This document shows, in pieces, positions 1 through 6,553 of a DNA stretch of 24,901 bases. Positions within the stretch are counted from its first letter, which is position 1, and the number at the start of each line of letters is the position of its first letter. Location of the stretch: NCBI GenBank assembly GCA_964550845.1, contig CAZKAD010000010.1:1-24901 (forward strand), given 5' to 3'. This DNA is from CAYTKU01 sp964550845. GTDB taxonomy: Bacteria > Patescibacteriota > Patescibacteriia > Magasanikbacterales > UBA922. Both the position numbers and the translations under genes were made by a program. The notes beneath the pieces were generated by a model. It was not told the origin of the DNA. It was given only the letters and a program-made list of their open reading frames with translations, and made no database searches.

Positions 1-49
1 TCGTAACAAGGCATCCGTAGCGGAAGCTGTGGATGGATCACCTCCTTTC
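1..49 (+). rRNA. rrs: 16S ribosomal RNA, 3' end only
   Basis: The window opens inside the last ~50 nt of 16S rRNA. TCGTAACAAGG, the helix 45 stem with its GGAA tetraloop (the usual KsgA dimethylation site), and the terminal GGATCACCTCCTTT are all present. The anti-Shine-Dalgarno core CCTCC is intact. The mature 3' end is placed at about 49 by analogy with other bacteria. No tRNA or 23S follows before a terminator. Confidence 0.96.
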
Positions 50-194
50 TGGAGAATTTTGGCGAAAGCCAACATTTATCTAGTCGACTCGCTATATTTT
101 ATAGCTTGTATATAGAGTACTATAAATAGATTCTTAGGGTTTTTGTCACGTTTTTGAAGTGAAACTTATTGAAACATTTTGGTCCTATAAAATT
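50..194 (+). other. 16S rRNA 3' trailer
   Basis: This is the transcribed spacer between the 16S 3' end and its terminator. It holds a perfect hairpin TTGGC-GAAA-GCCAA at 59-72 and another, GCTATA-TTT-TATAGC, at 91-105. I see no tRNA, no convincing boxA, and no 23S start. The hairpins may be processing sites for rRNA maturation, but the pairing leader lies outside the window. Confidence 0.5.
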
Positions 195-216
195 CGCCTT
201 CACGGCGTTTTTTTTT
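195..216 (+). terminator. Intrinsic terminator after 16S rRNA
   Basis: A short GC stem CGCC (195-198) pairs with GGCG (204-207) around a 5-nt loop and is followed directly by nine T residues. It ends the 16S transcript before any 23S gene could be reached. The stem is only 4 bp, but the long T tract makes it a credible terminator. Confidence 0.7.
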
Positions 217-288
217 ATTTTTAGAAAACGGAGAAAAAAGATAAAATTCTTCTCAAGTTTTTTCTGATTTATTCAGATTTTTTCTCGC

Positions 289-317
289 TTGACGCTCAAG
301 ATTTTCCTCGTTATAAT
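289..317 (+). promoter_or_regulatory. Sigma-70 type promoter for the 368-994 gene
   Basis: TTGACG at 289-294 and TATAAT at 312-317 are separated by exactly 17 bp. The expected start is near 324, giving a 5' UTR of about 44 nt to ATG 368. It lies downstream of the 16S terminator, so the gene is transcribed independently of the rRNA. Confidence 0.85.
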
Positions 318-367
318 CGCAGTATATATTCCTGTCTAGAAGAATAAATTTTTTGTTCAATTATTGT

Positions 368-994
368 ATGAATCCTGTACTTCGTAAACTTTTACGCATC
401 GCATCGGAAAAAAATCTTCCTGTAGTCATATATGACTCTGAATCAGAACGCGCTGGTGTCCTAATGGATCTTGATTATTTTGAAGCAAATTTTCACTCTG
501 ATTTTTTTAAATCTTCTTGGGAAGAAGAAAACCAAATGGATGAAGAAGATGAAAAAAACGAAGACTTTTCTCCACAAAATGTATCATTCTCCCCTTTATC
601 TGAAGAAGACGAAAGTAATATTCTCGATGAAACAAATAAAGATCTTGCTTTGTGGAGGGCGCAAAGAGAAGAAAAAGAACGAGAGGAGATTGAAAAAACC
701 CTTGAAGAAGAGCTTTTGGAAAATCCACCACCCGATCCATTTGAAGAAGATTATCTTCATACACCAGAGTGGCATAAAATTGGAGATGTTGTTGAACCCC
801 AAAAACCTTCTGTTGAACCATCATATCATCCTGTTATAAATTCTGGGGGTTTACTTTCTTGGGCAGATTGGACTTTGAGCCCTAATCCATTTCCACCCAT
901 GCTTCCCGAGACTATTCTTTTAACCGAAAATGAAGAAGAATCGCTTCCTGAAGAAGTCGAAGAAGATCCTATATTTTTAGAAGAGCCAGTCTAA
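368..994 (+). CDS. Acidic protein of unknown function with a possible Phd/YefM-like N-terminus
   Basis: 208 residues. The first ~35 residues (helix, then PVVIYDSE, then GVLMDLDYFE) resemble the strand-loop-strand part of Phd/YefM antitoxin-type domains, where a 'leave the value alone, set by this residue' loop is followed by a helix; this is a weak, by-eye likeness. The rest is very rich in Glu and Asp with a charged helical stretch around residues 90-125 and a proline-rich, probably disordered, C-terminal part. No catalytic motif, signal peptide or membrane segment is seen. A TTG at 353 is in frame, but ATG 368 has the T at -1 shared by the other genes, so I prefer it. It stands alone between 16S and tuf, with its own promoter. 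Function unknown. Confidence 0.8.
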   Translation: MNPVLRKLLRIASEKNLPVVIYDSESERAGVLMDLDYFEANFHSDFFKSSWEEENQMDEEDEKNEDFSPQNVSFSPLSEEDESNILDETNKDLALWRAQREEKEREEIEKTLEEELLENPPPDPFEEDYLHTPEWHKIGDVVEPQKPSVEPSYHPVINSGGLLSWADWTLSPNPFPPMLPETILLTENEEESLPEEVEEDPIFLEEPV

Positions 995-1029
995 TTTCTA
1001 AAAAGTGAGATTCACCCACAGTTTCCCTC

Positions 1030-1058
1030 TTGACGCCTCTGCTTATTTCCTTTATAAT
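1030..1058 (+). promoter_or_regulatory. Strong promoter of tuf
   Basis: TTGACG at 1030-1035 and a consensus TATAAT at 1053-1058 with a 17-bp spacer. Transcription should begin near 1065, leaving a leader of about 97 nt before tuf. Same box sequences and spacing as the promoter at 289-317. Confidence 0.88.
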
Positions 1059-1098
1059 AGCCTCACTTTGAAAAAGTATTTTATTTTTATTCAAAAAT

Positions 1099-1146
1099 CC
1101 CGCTGGACAACAAAGCTGCACCGACCACTCGGTTTTGCAGTGCGGG
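1099..1146 (+). promoter_or_regulatory. Folded 5' leader of tuf
   Basis: Nested complementary segments sit 15 nt before the tuf ATG. CCCGC (1099-1103) pairs with GCGGG (1142-1146). Inside it CTGCA (1116-1120) pairs with TGCAG (1136-1140), and CCGA (1121-1124) pairs with TCGG (1129-1132) around a CCAC loop, with a TTT bulge. There is no T tract after it, so it is not a terminator. It may control EF-Tu translation or mRNA stability; that role is inferred. Confidence 0.55.
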
Positions 1147-1161
1147 CAAACTTTTAAACGT

Positions 1162-2349
1162 ATGGCAGAATTTGCACGTACGAAGCCACACGTAAACGTG
1201 GGTACTATTGGTCACGTAGATCACGGTAAAACCACTACTACTGCTGCAATCTTGAAAGTTGCTGCTGCAAGTGGTCTTATCGCTGATAGTAAAGAGGTAG
1301 GAGACCTCGATAAAGCACCTGAGTCAAAAGCTCGTGGTATTACTATTTCAACGGCTCACGTTGAGTACGAAACAGCCAACCGTCACTATGCTCACGTTGA
1401 CTGTCCAGGCCATGCTGACTATGTCAAGAACATGATCACTGGTGCTGCTCAGATGGATGGAGCAATTCTTGTTGTTTCTGCAGCAGACGGTCCAATGCCT
1501 CAGACCCGCGAACATATTCTTCTCGCTCGTCAGGTAGGTGTACCTTACATTGTTGTTTTCCTCAACAAAGTAGATATGGTATCAGATCCTGAACTTATTG
1601 ATCTTGTTGAAGCTGAAGTTCGTGATCTTCTTTCAAAATATGAATTCCCTGGAGACACTACTCCTATCATCCGTGGTTCATCTTTGAAAGCGCTTGAAAA
1701 TCCAACTGATCCAACTGCTGCTAAGCCAATTATGGATCTGCTTGCTACTCTTGATTCATACATTCCAGAACCAGTTCGTGATCTTGATAAAACCATGCTC
1801 ATGCCGATTGAAGACGTGTTCTCAATCGAAGGACGTGGTACTGTAGTAACTGGTCGTATTGAACGTGGTATTGTAAAAATTGGTGATGAAATCGAAATCG
1901 TTGGTATCCGTGATACTCAAAAAACTACGGTTACTGGAGTTGAAATGTTTAACAAATCTCTCCCACAAGGACAAGCTGGTGACAATGCCGGAATCCTCCT
2001 TCGTGGTACCAAAAAAGATGATGTTGAACGCGGAATGGTACTTGCAAAAACTGGCAGTATCAAACCTCATACAGAATTTGAAGCTGAAATGTATTGTTTA
2101 ACCAAAGAAGAAGGTGGACGTCATAAACCATTCTTCAATGGTTATAAACCACAGTTTTACATCCGAACAACTGACGTAACAGGGGACGTTACTTTGCCTG
2201 CTGGAACTGAAATGGTTATGCCAGGAGACACTGTAAACGTAACTGTAAAACTCATTGTTCCTGTTGCTCTTGAAGAAAAAATGCGTTTTGCTATCCGTGA
2301 AGGTGGTAAGACCGTTGGAGCTGGAGTTGTAGTAAAAATTATTGCATAA
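1162..2349 (+). CDS. tuf: Elongation factor Tu
   Basis: 395 residues, the normal length for bacterial EF-Tu, the GTPase that brings aminoacyl-tRNA to the ribosome. G1 is GHVDHGKT (17-24), switch I RGIT (58-61), G3 DCPG (80-83) with catalytic His84, and G4 NKVD (135-138); domains 2 and 3 follow through GRGTVVTGR and a C-terminal EGGKTVGAG. The start is MAEFART at 1162; an in-frame ATG 27 nt upstream (1135) falls inside the leader fold and would add a non-conserved tail. It has its own promoter and a structured leader, and lies next to rpsJ as in many bacteria, but str-operon partners rpsL, rpsG and fusA are not here. Confidence 0.98.
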   Translation: MAEFARTKPHVNVGTIGHVDHGKTTTTAAILKVAAASGLIADSKEVGDLDKAPESKARGITISTAHVEYETANRHYAHVDCPGHADYVKNMITGAAQMDGAILVVSAADGPMPQTREHILLARQVGVPYIVVFLNKVDMVSDPELIDLVEAEVRDLLSKYEFPGDTTPIIRGSSLKALENPTDPTAAKPIMDLLATLDSYIPEPVRDLDKTMLMPIEDVFSIEGRGTVVTGRIERGIVKIGDEIEIVGIRDTQKTTVTGVEMFNKSLPQGQAGDNAGILLRGTKKDDVERGMVLAKTGSIKPHTEFEAEMYCLTKEEGGRHKPFFNGYKPQFYIRTTDVTGDVTLPAGTEMVMPGDTVNVTVKLIVPVALEEKMRFAIREGGKTVGAGVVVKIIA

Positions 2350-2353
2350 AATT

Positions 2354-2400
2354 AACGTGTGAAGCGGTCGCCTAAGGTGGCCGCTTCATAACGTTTTGTT
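2354..2400 (+). terminator. Hairpin terminator between tuf and rpsJ
   Basis: GAAGCGGTCGCC (2361-2372) pairs with GGTGGCCGCTTC (2376-2387), a 12-bp stem with two G-T pairs and a TAA loop. AACGT/ACGTT at 2354-2358 and 2391-2395 extends it. The tail CGTTTTGTT is a weak T tract, so termination is probably partial and some tuf transcripts may read into rpsJ. Confidence 0.7.
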
Positions 2401-2418
2401 CATTATTTTCAATTATCT

Positions 2419-2772
2419 ATGGCACAAACAGTACTGAAAAAAGACGATAAAAAAACTGAAAGCACAGAACCTCGTGTTCGTATTAAGATTTTTTCTTACG
2501 ATAATAAAATTATTGACGAAGCGACCAAAATTATCATGGACACAGCTGAACGCAACAATGCAAAAGTTGTGGGTCCTGTACCGCTTCCAACTGAAAAGAA
2601 AAAATTTAGTGTGAATCGTTCTACTTTTGTGCACAATACGTCTGAAGAACAGTACGAAATGCGTGTCCACAAACGCCTTCTTGATATCACAGGACTCAAT
2701 CCAAAAGCAATGGACGCTCTTATGAACATCCATTTGCCAAGTGGTGTGGATATCGAAATAAAAATGCTATAG
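2419..2772 (+). CDS. rpsJ: 30S ribosomal protein S10 (uS10)
   Basis: 117 residues against the usual ~103; the extra is a charged, lysine-rich N-terminal stretch of about 17 residues. The S10 core is clear: RIKIFSYD near the start, the VVGPVPLPT loop, and EQYEMRVHKRLLDI followed by the GVDIEIKML end. It binds 16S rRNA in the 30S head; in other bacteria it also partners NusB in antitermination. It is split from rplC by a 295-bp gap holding a hairpin and a new promoter, so S10 can be set separately from the rest of the operon. Its stop codon lies inside an inverted repeat. No promoter of its own is evident, so it probably depends on read-through from tuf. Confidence 0.97.
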   Translation: MAQTVLKKDDKKTESTEPRVRIKIFSYDNKIIDEATKIIMDTAERNNAKVVGPVPLPTEKKKFSVNRSTFVHNTSEEQYEMRVHKRLLDITGLNPKAMDALMNIHLPSGVDIEIKML

Positions 2773-2796
2773 AGTTCTCTCTATAGAGCCTTTTTT
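2767..2796 (+). terminator. Hairpin over the rpsJ stop codon with T tract
   Basis: CTATAGAG (2767-2774) and CTCTATAG (2779-2786) form a perfect 8-bp stem with a TTCT loop, including the TAG stop. AGCC then TTTTTT follows, so the T tract begins 4 nt after the stem. An alternative pairing GAGCCTT (2786-2792) with AAGGCTC (2818-2824) would exclude this stem's last base pair. Likely a terminator or attenuator for rpsJ. Confidence 0.55.
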
Positions 2797-2824
2797 CTAA
2801 AATTTTTACTTGAAGAGAAGGCTC

Positions 2825-2853
2825 TTGACAGGAGCAAAAAAATGGTATAAAAT
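2825..2853 (+). promoter_or_regulatory. Promoter of the rplC operon
   Basis: A perfect TTGACA (2825-2830) and TAAAAT (2848-2853) with a 17-bp spacer; an overlapping TATAAA (2846-2851) is the alternative. It gives a leader of about 205 nt before rplC. Confidence 0.8.
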
Positions 2854-2859
2854 ACTGCC

Positions 2860-3067
2860 GTCTCAACTGAGAAAGAATGAAAGACAGAAAAGATCTGCGC
2901 CAAAGCGCATGAAAACCTCTGTTCCAGTCATCGCTTTCTATATAAGGAAATTACAATTTTACACAAGCCTTATTTACAACGATGTTCTCTCTTAAAAGGC
3001 TAGAAGTAGTACCCTACCATTATGATGCTGCTTCTAGTTTTTTGTTACCACGAAACAAGTACATAAT
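2860..3067 (+). promoter_or_regulatory. Long leader of the rplC operon
   Basis: About 205 nt of untranslated RNA expected between the promoter and rplC, ending in an intrinsic terminator. AGCCTT (2966-2971) can pair with AAGGCT (2996-3001), overlapping the first bases of that terminator, so a competing fold is possible. Two overlapping short ORFs (2877-2912 and 2909-2995) exist, but neither has T before its ATG and I doubt they are translated. The arrangement recalls the S10-operon leader of enterobacteria, but I cannot recognise the L4-binding structure here. Confidence 0.5.
3000..3043 (+). terminator. Attenuator terminator directly before rplC
   Basis: CTAGAAGTAG (3000-3009) pairs with CTGCTTCTAG (3028-3037), 10 bp with one G-T pair, followed at once by six T residues. 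It ends 24 nt before the rplC start with no promoter in between, so transcription of the large ribosomal operon must read through it. Confidence 0.8.
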
Positions 3068-3820
3068 ATGAAATGCATTTTAGGTAAAAAACTCAGCATG
3101 ACACAGGTATTCCGAGAAGATGGTACAGTTGTTCCTGTAACTCGTGTACAGGCCGGACCATGTTTTGTAACTCAAGTAAAATCTGATGCGAAAGGTATTT
3201 CTGCTATTCAGATTGGATTTGGTGCTCAAAAAACCTTCCGTTTGAGTAAAGCTGAGCAAGGTCATTTAAAAGATATCAACCATGAAGCTGGGGTAACTGT
3301 TCGTTATCTCAAAGAGGCTGCTTCAAATCAGTCGTTGATTCGTGGCGATAAATTTACCGTTGCCACGTTTGCCCCTGGTGAAAAAGTAAAAGTCATTGGT
3401 ACTTCAAAAGGACGAGGTTTTCAAGGTGTTGTAAAACGCCATGGATTCCGTGGTGCTCCTGCATCTCACGGTCATAAACATGACCTTCGTGCACCGGGAA
3501 GTATCGGTGCTGGTGGTGTACAGCGTGTATTTAAAGGAATGCGCATGGCTGGACACATGGGAAATGCTCAAATTACCGTAAAGAATTTGGAAATTGTTGA
3601 AATTCATCCTGAAACCAATGAAATGTTGATTAAAGGTGCACTTCCAGGTGCTTTTGGTTCTCTTGTTTTCATTTCAACTGACAATGGAGATATTACCGTA
3701 GAACAAGCTCCTGTAGCAGGAGAAGAAGCAAAAGTTGAAGAAGTGAAAGTAGAAGAAACTGCTGCCACAGTGGATGCAGAAGCATCAGAAGCAGAATCTC
3801 AAGAAGAAAATAAACAATAA
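3068..3820 (+). CDS. rplC: 50S ribosomal protein L3 (uL3)
   Basis: 250 residues, about 40 longer than typical L3. It starts MKCILGKKLSMTQVF, has the conserved central loop with GFRGAPASHGHKH and the GAGGVQRVFKG segment that reaches toward the peptidyl-transferase centre, and ends its core with GSLVFI. The last ~40 residues are an acidic, Ala/Glu-rich tail with EEAKVEEVKVEE-type repeats, not part of the L3 fold. It is an early-assembly protein that binds 23S rRNA. First gene of the operon behind the attenuator; rplD starts 16 nt after its stop. Confidence 0.97.
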   Translation: MKCILGKKLSMTQVFREDGTVVPVTRVQAGPCFVTQVKSDAKGISAIQIGFGAQKTFRLSKAEQGHLKDINHEAGVTVRYLKEAASNQSLIRGDKFTVATFAPGEKVKVIGTSKGRGFQGVVKRHGFRGAPASHGHKHDLRAPGSIGAGGVQRVFKGMRMAGHMGNAQITVKNLEIVEIHPETNEMLIKGALPGAFGSLVFISTDNGDITVEQAPVAGEEAKVEEVKVEETAATVDAEASEAESQEENKQ

Positions 3821-3836
3821 ACCTTTGGAGAATCTT

Positions 3837-4463
3837 ATGACAAAAGTGAATGTCTACAATGCAAAAGGGGAGCAGAGTAAAACCTTGGAATTATCTGAAG
3901 CAGTTTTTGCTGCACCACTCAACAATAGTTTAGTTCACCAGGTCTACCTCGCAATCCGCGCAAATATTCGTCTTCCTTGGGCTGATACCAAAGATAAAGG
4001 CGAAGTTCGTGGTGGTGGTAAAAAACCATGGAAACAAAAAGGAACTGGACGTGCTCGTCATGGATCTATTCGTTCTCCAATCTGGAAAGGTGGAGGTGTT
4101 ACCTTTGGTCCTTTGTCTGAAAGAAATTACAAACAAAAAATTAACAAAAAAATGAGTCGAAATGCTGTCTCTATGTCACTGTCTGAAAAAGTACGTGGCC
4201 AAGAATTTTTCGTAGTAGAAAGTCTTTCTACTTCTGGAAAAACAAAAGATATGGCGATTATGCGAAAAGCACTTCCTGGTATGGGCAAAACCACTCTTTT
4301 CCTTGTTGAAAGTATGCAGCCAGAGGTTACACAGGCAGTAAAAAATTTAACACAGTCTGAAATTAAAAATGCAGTTGATGTGAATGTGTTTGATCTCATG
4401 CAGCATAAATATGTGATTGCCACTGAAAGTGCTATAAAAATTTTAGAGAAAAGACTTTCCTAA
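3837..4463 (+). CDS. rplD: 50S ribosomal protein L4 (uL4)
   Basis: 208 residues, normal for L4. The exit-tunnel loop is clear: RGGGKKPWKQKGTGRAR followed by SPIWKGGGVTFGP. The start MTKVNVYNAKG at 3837 is chosen because upstream frame belongs to the rplC tail and because GGAG lies 7 nt before this ATG; this is the only convincing Shine-Dalgarno among the AT-rich genes of the window. In E. coli L4 also represses its own operon; whether it acts on the leader at 2860-3067 is unknown. Confidence 0.97.
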   Translation: MTKVNVYNAKGEQSKTLELSEAVFAAPLNNSLVHQVYLAIRANIRLPWADTKDKGEVRGGGKKPWKQKGTGRARHGSIRSPIWKGGGVTFGPLSERNYKQKINKKMSRNAVSMSLSEKVRGQEFFVVESLSTSGKTKDMAIMRKALPGMGKTTLFLVESMQPEVTQAVKNLTQSEIKNAVDVNVFDLMQHKYVIATESAIKILEKRLS

Positions 4464-4473
4464 ATTGTGATAT

Positions 4474-4911
4474 ATGGGTATTATTGATTCTATCAAAAAA
4501 AGAACTCCAAAAACAGCTGACAATAAAGCTGCTTCTGCTGAGGTATCTGAAGTAAAGGAAGCAAAACCAAAAAAAGCTGGGAAGAAAGCAACTCCTATTG
4601 CTCCAACTGGAAAAGTTTCTCTTCATGGTATTGCGCACAAGGTATTGATTGCTCCGATTGTAAGTGAAAAATCTACTTTGAAAGAAGCTTCTCACGTCTA
4701 TACTTTTTTGGTAGAGAAGAATGCAAATAAAATTGAAATCAAAAAAGCCGTGGAAGAAGTCTATGGTGTCAAACCACTTAAAATTCGAACGGTTCTTGTT
4801 GATGGAAAATCAACCCGTTTTGGACGCAGGATGGGACGACGCAGTAGTTATAAAAAAGCAATCGTGACCACGTCCAAAGATCAAAGACTGGCAATTCACG
4901 AAGGTGTCTAA
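4474..4911 (+). CDS. rplW: 50S ribosomal protein L23 (uL23) with long N-terminal extension
   Basis: 145 residues against about 95-100 in most bacteria. The L23 domain begins near residue 50 (HKVLIAPIVSEKS, then YTFLVEKNANKIEIKKAVEEVYGV, then the GRRMGRRSSYKKAIV loop). The first ~48 residues are rich in Lys and Ala and predicted to be disordered. L23 sits at the polypeptide exit and docks trigger factor and SRP. Starts 10 nt after rplD. The extension could bind rRNA or the exit-site factors; this is inference. Confidence 0.96.
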   Translation: MGIIDSIKKRTPKTADNKAASAEVSEVKEAKPKKAGKKATPIAPTGKVSLHGIAHKVLIAPIVSEKSTLKEASHVYTFLVEKNANKIEIKKAVEEVYGVKPLKIRTVLVDGKSTRFGRRMGRRSSYKKAIVTTSKDQRLAIHEGV

Positions 4912-4936
4912 CCCCTGAAATAAGAAATTACTCACT

Positions 4937-5779
4937 ATGGCAGTAAAAATTCACAAACCAACGACCGCCGGACGCCGTAAATCTAGTTCACAGGATTTTT
5001 CAGATATTACGTCAAAACGACCAGAAAAATCTTTGGTTACCCGTCTTAAAAAACACAGTGGAAGAAATAATACGGGAAACATTACGGTTCGTCACCAAGC
5101 TGGCGGAGCAAAAAAACTCTATCGTGCTGTTGATTTTGTTCAAAATAAATTTGACATGCCTGCGACTGTGCAGACGATTGAGTATGATCCAAACCGTGGA
5201 TGCCGTATTTGTTTAGTTGAATATACTGATGGAACAAAATCATACATCTTAGGATTTAATGGAGCAAAAATTGGAGATGTGGTTCTTTCTTCAAAGAAAA
5301 AAATCGATCCAGCTCTTGGAAATCGTATGCCACTTGAGCTTATGCCTGTGGGTGTATTTGTCCACAATGTGGAACTTGCCCCAGGTCAAGGTGGTCAGCT
5401 TGTCCGTGGTGCAGGAAACTCTGCACAGCTTCAAGTTCTTGAAGGAGAATATGCTCAGCTCAAAATGCCATCTGGTGAAATTCGTTTAGTGAAAAAGAAT
5501 TGTTTAGCAAGTATTGGATCAATTGGTAATTCAGATTACAATTTGGTACGATATGGAAAAGCTGGACGTATGCGTCACCGTGGTATTAAACCTCGCGTTA
5601 AAGGAAAGAACATGAACCCGATTGACCACCCACACGGAGGAGGAGAAGGACACAGTCCGATCGGTTTACGTGGAGGTCCAAAAACTCCATGGGGAAAGAA
5701 AGCTATGGGTGTCAAGACTCGTAAACGAGGTAAATGGAGTGACGCGTTTATTGTATCACGTCGCAAAGGAAGAAAATAA
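4937..5779 (+). CDS. rplB: 50S ribosomal protein L2 (uL2)
   Basis: 280 residues, full length. The family signature at the C-terminal part, MNPIDHPHGGGEGHSPIG, is intact and includes the histidine long linked to peptidyl-transfer function; RNA-binding segments NNTGNITVRHQAGG and GTKSYILG are also present. It contacts 23S domain IV at the subunit interface. Placed between rplW and rpsS as in the standard S10 order, 25 nt after rplW. No Shine-Dalgarno precedes its ATG. Confidence 0.98.
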   Translation: MAVKIHKPTTAGRRKSSSQDFSDITSKRPEKSLVTRLKKHSGRNNTGNITVRHQAGGAKKLYRAVDFVQNKFDMPATVQTIEYDPNRGCRICLVEYTDGTKSYILGFNGAKIGDVVLSSKKKIDPALGNRMPLELMPVGVFVHNVELAPGQGGQLVRGAGNSAQLQVLEGEYAQLKMPSGEIRLVKKNCLASIGSIGNSDYNLVRYGKAGRMRHRGIKPRVKGKNMNPIDHPHGGGEGHSPIGLRGGPKTPWGKKAMGVKTRKRGKWSDAFIVSRRKGRK

Positions 5780-5792
5780 ATAATGAATAATT

Positions 5793-6086
5793 ATGTCAAG
5801 AAGTCTTAAAAAAGGAGCGTTTATCGATGAAAACTTGCAAGGGAAAGTAAAGGCTGCTAAAGCAAGTGGTGATCGTAAACCTATAAAAACTTGGGCACGC
5901 GCGAGTACTATTACTCCTGAAATGGTAGGGCTTACTTTTGCTGTACACAATGGAAAAGACTTTTTGTCAGTATTTGTAGATGAAAACATGGTTGGTCATA
6001 AACTGGGTGAATTTGCCTCAACTCGTAAATTTATCCGTCATGGTGGAAAAATGGCCAAAGACCAAGGAAAAGAAGAGAAAAAATAA
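5793..6086 (+). CDS. rpsS: 30S ribosomal protein S19 (uS19)
   Basis: 97 residues. MSRSLKKGAFIDE is the standard start, and the WARASTITPEMVGLTFAVHNGK core and C-terminal GHKLGEFASTRKFIRHGG are typical. It forms the 30S head with S13 and contacts the A-site finger region. Starts 13 nt after rplB and ends in a Lys/Glu-rich tail. Confidence 0.97.
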   Translation: MSRSLKKGAFIDENLQGKVKAAKASGDRKPIKTWARASTITPEMVGLTFAVHNGKDFLSVFVDENMVGHKLGEFASTRKFIRHGGKMAKDQGKEEKK

Positions 6087-6116
6087 TTTTAGTTTAGTGA
6101 TCAGTTTACTATCTAT

Positions 6117-6542
6117 ATGAAACAACTTGCTACAGCAAAATTACGATACCTCCGCATGGCTCCTCGAAAAGTACGTCTTTTGATTGACATGATTCGAGGT
6201 ATGAAAGCTGATCAAGCTTTGGTGCAACTTCAGTTTTCAAAACGAGATGCATCAATTCCTGTACAGAAACTTTTGGCTTCTGCTATTGCTAATGCTGAGC
6301 ATAATAGTAACTTAAATCCAGAAACACTTGTTATTAAAACAGCTTTTGTCGATGGAGGTCCAATCTTGTATCGTTCTATGCCACGTGCGCAGGGGCGAGC
6401 AACTCCTCTTCGCAAAAGAACCTGCCATATTACATTGATTCTGGAAGGTGATGTGAATGAAACTGCAAAGAAAACAGAAAAGGCCGTTGAACCAAAAGAA
6501 GAAAAACCAAAGAAAAAAACCGTAAAGAAAAACAGTAAATAA
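6117..6542 (+). CDS. rplV: 50S ribosomal protein L22 (uL22)
   Basis: 141 residues, longer than the usual ~110 because of a lysine-rich C-terminal tail of about 30 residues. The core runs from RYLRMAPRKVRLLIDMIRG through AIANAEHNSNLN to the tunnel hairpin GPILYRSMPRAQGRATPLRKRT, which with L4 lines the exit-tunnel constriction. A tail this basic may bind rRNA on the particle surface. 30 nt after rpsS. Confidence 0.97.
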   Translation: MKQLATAKLRYLRMAPRKVRLLIDMIRGMKADQALVQLQFSKRDASIPVQKLLASAIANAEHNSNLNPETLVIKTAFVDGGPILYRSMPRAQGRATPLRKRTCHITLILEGDVNETAKKTEKAVEPKEEKPKKKTVKKNSK

Positions 6543-6553
6543 TATTTAAGACT

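Noticed and set aside
2810..2995. 61-codon frame across the rplC promoter and leader, and two short leader ORFs (2877-2912 and 2909-2995)
   Set aside because: The long frame starts with TTG before the promoter. The short ones have A or C before ATG, no amino-acid bias and no matching Shine-Dalgarno. The ATGA overlap between them is noted only as a curiosity.
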